Source: Paragonimus skrjabini miyazakii
Lineage: Eukaryota > Platyhelminthes > Trematoda > Plagiorchiida > Troglotrematidae
DNA length: 64,000 nt
NCBI GenBank assembly: GCA_014338405.1
Contig: JTDE01000241.1
Span: forward strand, 79,953-143,952
Reading direction: 5' to 3'
Every line of letters begins with the position of its first letter. Position 1 is the first letter of the stretch. Below, in pieces: positions 58,801 to 64,000 of this stretch. Position numbers and translations under genes: made by a program. The notes under the pieces were generated by a model. It saw nothing but the letters and a program-made list of their open reading frames with translations, was not told the DNA's origin and made no database searches.

Positions 58801-61033
58801 ATATTCTTCATGTTTAACGTTGCCATTTCCTGAACTGCCTTTATTTTTGCAGTTTGAATTTCGTTCAGTTTACTTGATTCGTCCTTTTTCGTATCTCTTG
58901 CTGTTAAAAGGTCTTTAATCCGCAATTTACAAGCAGCTCCAGTGAACTTTTCGAAAACCCTAGGAACGGCGATCAGAACAGTTATGATTTATTTGTGGAC
59001 TTATAGTCAAATTCTTTCCGTGAACTGGTCATTCAACGTGTCTTGTTCTCAGTCATTGTCCAATTTCCGCAAATGCCTTGACAAACCTGTCCACAAATGT
59101 TGCAATAAATAAACTAATAGTGCCACTTGGCTATTTAATCACGGACAAATCTGGATTACCATCTGTAGTTGGTGAATTTCAGTTGTGTTTCAAGGGTTAA
59201 TAGACAATTCAAAGTAGCATTCATCATTTTGCGCTTTTGCCGAACAACCTCCAACAATCACTTGAACAAAAACAGCCTCGTGATTTTTACAGCAGAGCAG
59301 TGACACACAGATGAGCATATGATTACTACAGATATTCCTCAGCTTAACACACTTGCATGAATGATACTAGACTTTGATCAGGCTTATTTCGGATAAACTG
59401 ATTCCACAATCACTTGATTGTTGACGGTTTGATTTGCTCATTACTCTAAACCACACAATTGGTTCATCGATCTGGCTGACTTGAGGCCAAATTTGGGGCA
59501 ACGCTGAACAAACAGTTTTGAATGCAGTCCACTATGTCAGATCGAGAACATACGAAACGTGTTTATGAATTCACAAAAATGGGTCCCACTGAAAGCACTG
59601 TTATTCGTTAGTCCATAGATGGAAAAACTGGTTAATTTTGTCATTGCTCGCACGTCCGAAACCGGAGTTAATATTAGAACATAAACGCTAAAATTGAGTG
59701 AGCTCCTGCTTTTTTGCAACTTCATTTTATCACTACTAATCAAGTGAATTTCGTATCGATAAATACAGTATGATGGTTAAACTTCCATTCGGACTTTTTC
59801 TTCATCCATTGTATATATGAAAATGTTTGAGCGCACTATACTTCAATTGCCTGCCATCCAGTCTAGTAAGTGCTGATGGTATATGAATGAAATATGTACC
59901 ATCCTTGGCTGTGATACACAGTATTTGACGTGTTTTCACACGCACTCCAGTCTATATTAACGCCCGGGAAGAAGGCTAATAACCAAACATTGATGTGTAG
60001 ATTGCACCATTCAATGCAGCATTCAGCAAGACTACCTGAACAAATGGGTACGCAGACTGTCACTGTTGCACGAATATATATCCCGTGTGCTGTGTGCGTA
60101 TACATTCTGCTCAACGGATATAGTGATACTGACCTTAAATCTACCTAACACACTCTGTGGTACCAGGCACACAGAATCATTTATTGCTAAGTATAGATTC
60201 AGAAAGCTGTCTAAACTCAATGTGCATGATGCAAGATGTCCATTTGAATGGCCTCCAAGCAGGAAAATGGGGCATAATGGACACCATACGGGCTCAGCGG
60301 AATAATCAGCATAATCTAATCCATAACAAAACTCCATACACAGTTCCTTGTATCCCAGTTGGGCGGTTTCAAAATGAAAATAGTGCATCTGTTCATGCAT
60401 TATTTATTGGTGTTTGTTATGTTTCTTTATAGCACATTCTGCTAGTTTAAATGTCGGGCAGCTTTTTTGAAGGATCCACATTTGTTGAAGCAAATTGAAA
60501 TACTAGTCAGCACCACTTTCTTTGCTAATCTAGTTGAAAGTCGTTAAGGCTTTCGAGTAAACTATTGCCTACCAGGTGACCTTTAAAGAAATTCAAAATT
60601 ATAACATTCAGTGCTGCTGAGACAACCAACATCCCGTTGCTCAACCCAATATTGTTACCAGCAGCTGTTTATCAAGAGTTCAACCGTCTTAAACTTCAAA
60701 TCGCTGGGATTGAGCGCCGATATTCCAGTTGACGAGCAGGTGGATCAAACAACCAGCAGCAATCGTTTGATCAGCCGTCACTTTTCTCTGTTATACACTC
60801 AAACGGCAGTTCGTCTCTTTGTGTGATTATATCGTCTTTAGGGCTAGGTAGATCAAGCATATGTTCACGTATATCATATTTGACGTACTTAAAACGATGA
60901 AAGTAAATCGATCACCCTCTCTCATCCTTTATTCTACAATTTTACCTTACTTTCTTACATTTTGAAATTCACTGGACAGTATGTGCCACTTCAGGATTAT
61001 TTCTTCCCATACTAAATATTCTTCACTCCACAG
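52847..61033 (+). other. ALDH18A1: P5CS last intron
   Basis: GTAAGC...CTCCACAG, 8,187 bases. It contains a Penelope 3' end at 55878-56226. The stretch 56400-60900 has many mid-sized open frames on both strands (up to 157 codons at 57534-58007) but no motif or splice logic. 52850-55870 shows nothing identifiable. Confidence 0.85.
55878..56226 (+). pseudogene. Penelope-like GIY-YIG endonuclease remnant, 3' end
   Basis: From 55878 the frame reads CAHSFTCSYGAGYVVRTTRR and LSQRIRERHP, with Tyr-Val-Val in place of the usual YIG, then a TAG near 55986. Beyond it, in shifted frames, come ISNAFLVHLVNSRHQV, then FQLIYCLPSCQSRGAKFCIL and ATAEGIGIRLSNPQFCVQKK with FVQALRLPW, ending at TGA (56224-56226). 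The end matches the copy at 46689-46990 (AAAEAIRIQLRNPNLYAHKS), so the two belong to the same lineage. Stops and shifts make it inactive. Confidence 0.75.
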
Positions 61034-61197
61034 GTGCTGAAGTTGGCATTAACACAGGACACATCCACGCTAGCTGTCCAGTGGGAGCTGATGGTCTAGT
61101 GACAACCAAGTGGATACTCCGCGGTGAAGGGCAGTGCGCATCAGATTTTGGAATGAGCAAACAAAACTTCAAGCACGAAAAATTACCCGTCAGTTAG
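61034..61197 (+). CDS. ALDH18A1: P5CS last exon: reductase C-terminus
   Basis: From CTCCACAG to the TAG at 61195-61197. The split GGT codon gives Gly, then AEVGINTGHIHASCPVGADG, LVTTKWILRGEG, matching human [30 protein letters not shown]. The tail (residues after RGEG, ending KHEKLPVS) corresponds to the short variable C-terminus of animal P5CS. This fixes the natural end of the protein. Confidence 0.95.
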
Positions 61198-61381
61198 GAG
61201 GTATCTGAGTTTTATAACGGTGCTGCTCATACGCAATCTGTAGGCCAAAAACAGCAAACGCCATCAGATCGCTAGTGTATGCCCGTTATAAATAGCCTGT
61301 GGTGCCCGTAATTGTTAAACACTTCTCAAAGGCACTGTATAATCGGGATTAATCAAGGAGACTAGCGGTTTGAGAATTTAC

Positions 61382-61387
61382 AATAAA
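61382..61387 (+). terminator. ALDH18A1: Poly(A) signal of P5CS
   Basis: AATAAA about 185 bases after the P5CS stop codon, in the right orientation. It is the first canonical signal downstream. The cleavage site itself is not visible. Confidence 0.5.
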
Positions 61388-64000
61388 TACATATACGTAA
61401 GCTAACTGCTTGTTTAACTAATCTGGATGGAAAAAACCAACCGTGCAATTTTAACACTTATTAAATGTTTAAGGTATTTTCGTAAACTCTCAAATGTGGG
61501 CTGAACCATACTCCTCTGTAGGTTTCGGAAATCGGATAATGGGGTTTCACTTGACCTGGCTTTGACCACCTTTCAGCATGTTCTGTCATACGCTAGCTGA
61601 ATATTTCTAGGCCTTACACAACCAAACAAAAGTAGTTTAACCAGGCTGTGGTGCAACCTTCATCTATGCTGCTGGAAACCAACGTCGTTATCATTTCGCT
61701 AACTTGAGTCCACTCTTACTATTGCGTAACCTCGAATCCTAGCTTACAAAGAATGTATCAAACTCTGCAACGTACAGTATAATGTAGAGCTGGCAAGGTC
61801 ATCTCATTCGCGCTCTTAGCATTAATCACTTTTAGCTGATAGTTAAATCCACTGAAATTGAGTTGAAGCGTTTTCGGGATTGTAGTAATAATATTGTTGT
61901 TACTCACCGGCAAAACGTTCACTAATATAATTTACACTAACTCTGATTCCAAACTGTTGTCTCTTATCTGCTCCCGTTAGCTAACAGTCACTTAAACCAA
62001 AATTGTCTCACGAACCGATACATTAAACTAACAATAAGTAGAAATTAGAACCAGGATTATCAAATGAGTACCAACAGTCGGGTTTCCGGTTGAATTCGAG
62101 AACCACCAGGAGCAGCAAACCCCAAATCAAGTAAGATTGTTTAGCAAATGAGATTTCTGGGCTCGCGATGTCGCTTCACATCTTATTGGGTTCACAAGAC
62201 CACAGTTTCCCACCAGTCCGTTTATACCTTCTTGTGTGCAAGCTAATAGAAGAGTTCTGGTTAATGATAACGCATACATCAAGTAAAAACGTGATCAGGT
62301 GGGAGAGTACCCATAAAAACTCCCATTTAGTTCGCCACCTGTCGTAACTCGCGACTTTCTTCATGTCCTGCAACACAAGTCGTCATATTTTCGAATGGAA
62401 GCTTCAACTCCGCCAATTTTCTCATTGTCCAGATGACCATTTTATACGGTCTCAGTAGGCGCGATATTACTTGAACTATAGCCGTCATTTCATCACCAGA
62501 TTTGGTCTACGGAATTTTAAAGAAAGCATTTTATTCTAGTCACAGGAATTTACTTAAGCAGTGTAGTTCTTATGCCCAAGTTGTTTTTGTGTGATTATGC
62601 TTTAGGAAGTGATGATGTCTAGCATGTGTGTGAATATGAACATATAAACAATTGTAGTAGTTCCTGTTTATATTTTGTTGAAAATTTTAATAGACAGCCT
62701 TGGGTTTAACACTTATCGATGGGTCAAGTTGAACTAAGTTTGATAAACATTTCCGCCTTGCCAAGAGGCGTCTAACCATCCTGACCATGTTTTTCAAAGA
62801 AGATAATTAGAGCACTATTTATGGATGTTCATTGTGAAACGCTACAAATACTCATTGTATTCGAATGTGATGAAAACCCATACGATCAGAATATTGCAAG
62901 TAAGAGGAAGCAAATGTGTGAGAAACACAGTGTCCTCAATGTTGACAGTCCTTTATCTGTTTGTTGTTACTTTAATTCTGATCGGATTTTACTAGCCCTA
63001 CACCTGAATACGTGTGATGAAGCACTGGCAAATTCGAAAAATACACCAATAAAGCGCTTGCTAATTTGTGGAATAGCACATTCTAGAAACCCTACAGAAA
63101 TAGGTGGGATCACAAGATATTCTGTCACCCGTATTTTGCCGAAGCAAGATTCTTTGTCTTAAACGAGTAATTTTCTCCAGTTCCATGCTGCTTTCGTATC
63201 CCAAAAACGTTTTTTTCCATTTACTGGACTAACTGTCCACAACACTTATGTTTGAAGTCAGTAACCATTAACCACAAATTTACACTCGTCGCAGCACAGC
63301 GTGTTGCATTTGAACAAGCATGAAAAAAAGTAGTTAATGAAACGGGTTTTCCGTTGGTTGACGAATGGTGACCACATTCCATTATTTCGTTAGGCACAGT
63401 TGACCTTACATATGGCTTCCACATGGTCATAGAAAGAATGTCGTTATCAATAGCCACTGACAATTTTCTCTCAACACAAAAAGGTCGTTTTTCTTTAGGT
63501 TATCTTTATGACTTCCGGAAGTTTTGTCTACAGGTTTGGGTAACGTTGTCGGCACAACTTCCATGAACAGAGGGAAAAAAGATCAAAATTTATCCTCCTT
63601 CTATTCTGAAACTACGATATCTGTAGTACACATTGAACAAAACATTATGTTGTCCAGGTAGTCAGACATGATTTTGATAAATAAACCTTGCAAGTGGACA
63701 ATTTTTGCAGACTGTCGCCAAGCGGTTGCGTCTATAGCGTATGCTGATTCGTTGGTTGTGCCATATAGGTGCAATTTTTAAACATGTATTGCTGCTGTAA
63801 CTTTTGCTATTTGAGAGAACAGCACAATCGGCAGTTGTAGATAGAGGAGCTGTTAAACAGTTGACCATTGCACTTGTTCATACTTAATATGTAGTAAATA
63901 AATAAAAACAAAATCAGCCCGTCCTAAAATGATCCAGTTTCAACAGCTGTGCTGTCAATGGTTTGTTTCTCAAAAATCAGTTTTCGTCATAACGCTAGGT
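61388..64000. other. Downstream intergenic DNA
   Basis: No recognised gene. The most coding-like stretch is 62821-63162 (+), listed separately. Open frames at 62176-62376, 63221-63463 and 63662-63868 (minus) show no motif. No transposon ends were recognised. Confidence 0.5.
62821..63162 (+). other. Unassigned 113-codon open frame
   Basis: An ATG-to-TAA frame with even, protein-like composition and no low-complexity run, containing for example LLALHLNTCDEALANSKNTP. It has six Cys residues, no signal peptide or membrane segment, and no motif I recognise. An ORF of about this size is expected roughly once by chance in AT-rich DNA of this length, so it is not called a gene. Confidence 0.2.

Larger units (their letters stand above)
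8023..61197 (+). other. ALDH18A1: Gene span: delta-1-pyrroline-5-carboxylate synthase (about 53 kb, at least 10 coding exons)
   Basis: Bifunctional P5CS. The N-terminal glutamate 5-kinase makes gamma-glutamyl phosphate and the C-terminal NADPH-dependent reductase makes glutamate semialdehyde (P5C), the precursor of proline and ornithine, in mitochondria. Coding exons found: 8023-8286, 12501-12668, 15473-15620, 22104-22388, 36296-36522, 43485-43842, 50678-50799, 52464-52659, 52751-52846 and 61034-61197. All listed introns are GT-AG and exon phases match at each tested junction. The exons give about 677 residues against 795 in the human enzyme (recalled). The shortfall is mostly the linker between the domains, expected in 22389-36295, where I have only weak exon candidates. 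The exon at 15473 needs a frame correction. Either the gene is functional with an assembly error there, or this copy is damaged. The continuity of everything else favours a functional gene. Confidence 0.95.

Noticed and set aside
60032..60432. 122-codon minus frame overlapping a 91-codon plus frame
   Set aside because: The two are mutually overlapping without motif, conserved block or splice logic.
1..64000. CRISPR arrays, bacterial operons, phage or plasmid signals
   Set aside because: No regularly spaced repeats and no prokaryotic gene organisation; exons and introns show eukaryotic DNA.

Overview
The window is eukaryotic nuclear DNA, most likely from a flatworm and probably a digenean fluke with a large, repeat-rich genome. 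This is an inference. It rests on an AT-rich base composition, GT-AG introns of 1.7-14 kb, one animal-type gene with many exons, and several Penelope-like retroelements carrying GIY-YIG endonuclease remnants. Nothing bacterial is present: no operons, no Shine-Dalgarno sites and no CRISPR array. I saw no intact tRNA or rRNA gene.

One gene dominates. Between 8023 and 61197 on the + strand lie ten exons of delta-1-pyrroline-5-carboxylate synthase (P5CS, ALDH18A1). This is the two-domain mitochondrial enzyme that phosphorylates glutamate (gamma-glutamyl kinase, exons 1-4) and then reduces the product (gamma-glutamyl phosphate reductase, exons at 36296-61197) on the way to proline and ornithine. 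The exons found encode about 677 residues from the start Met to the stop. They join in phase at every junction I could test. About 90-100 residues between the two catalytic domains (expected between 22389 and 36295) could not be assigned securely. The kinase exon at 15473 carries a net frameshift best explained by loss of one copy of a 5-base repeat. A poly(A) signal follows the stop by about 185 bases.

Layout: 1-8022 is upstream DNA with a solo LTR at 6461-6942 (5-bp target duplication). 8023-61197 is the P5CS gene, whose introns hold most of the mobile DNA. That includes a Penelope fragment at 20763-21228 (+), a nearly full-length but broken Penelope-like element at 25639-28399 (-) with LTR-like direct repeats and a 12-bp target duplication, an inverted pair of Penelope 3' ends at 46505-47320 with 174-bp arms identical base for base, and another Penelope 3' end at 55878-56226 (+). 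There are also two tRNA-like SINE heads (30952-31017 minus, 42806-42885 plus), a dispersed short repeat family with conserved and partly inverted ends, and a GC-rich block at 9239-9720. An assembly gap of 100 N lies at 38716-38815. 61198-64000 is downstream DNA with no recognisable gene.

A well-formed exon-like frame on the opposite strand (28610-28783, ending in a perfect donor) may belong to a nested gene or a fossil of one. I found no clear undescribed system. The best leads are the perfect Penelope palindrome, the unresolved P5CS linker with its frameshift, and the orphan exon.
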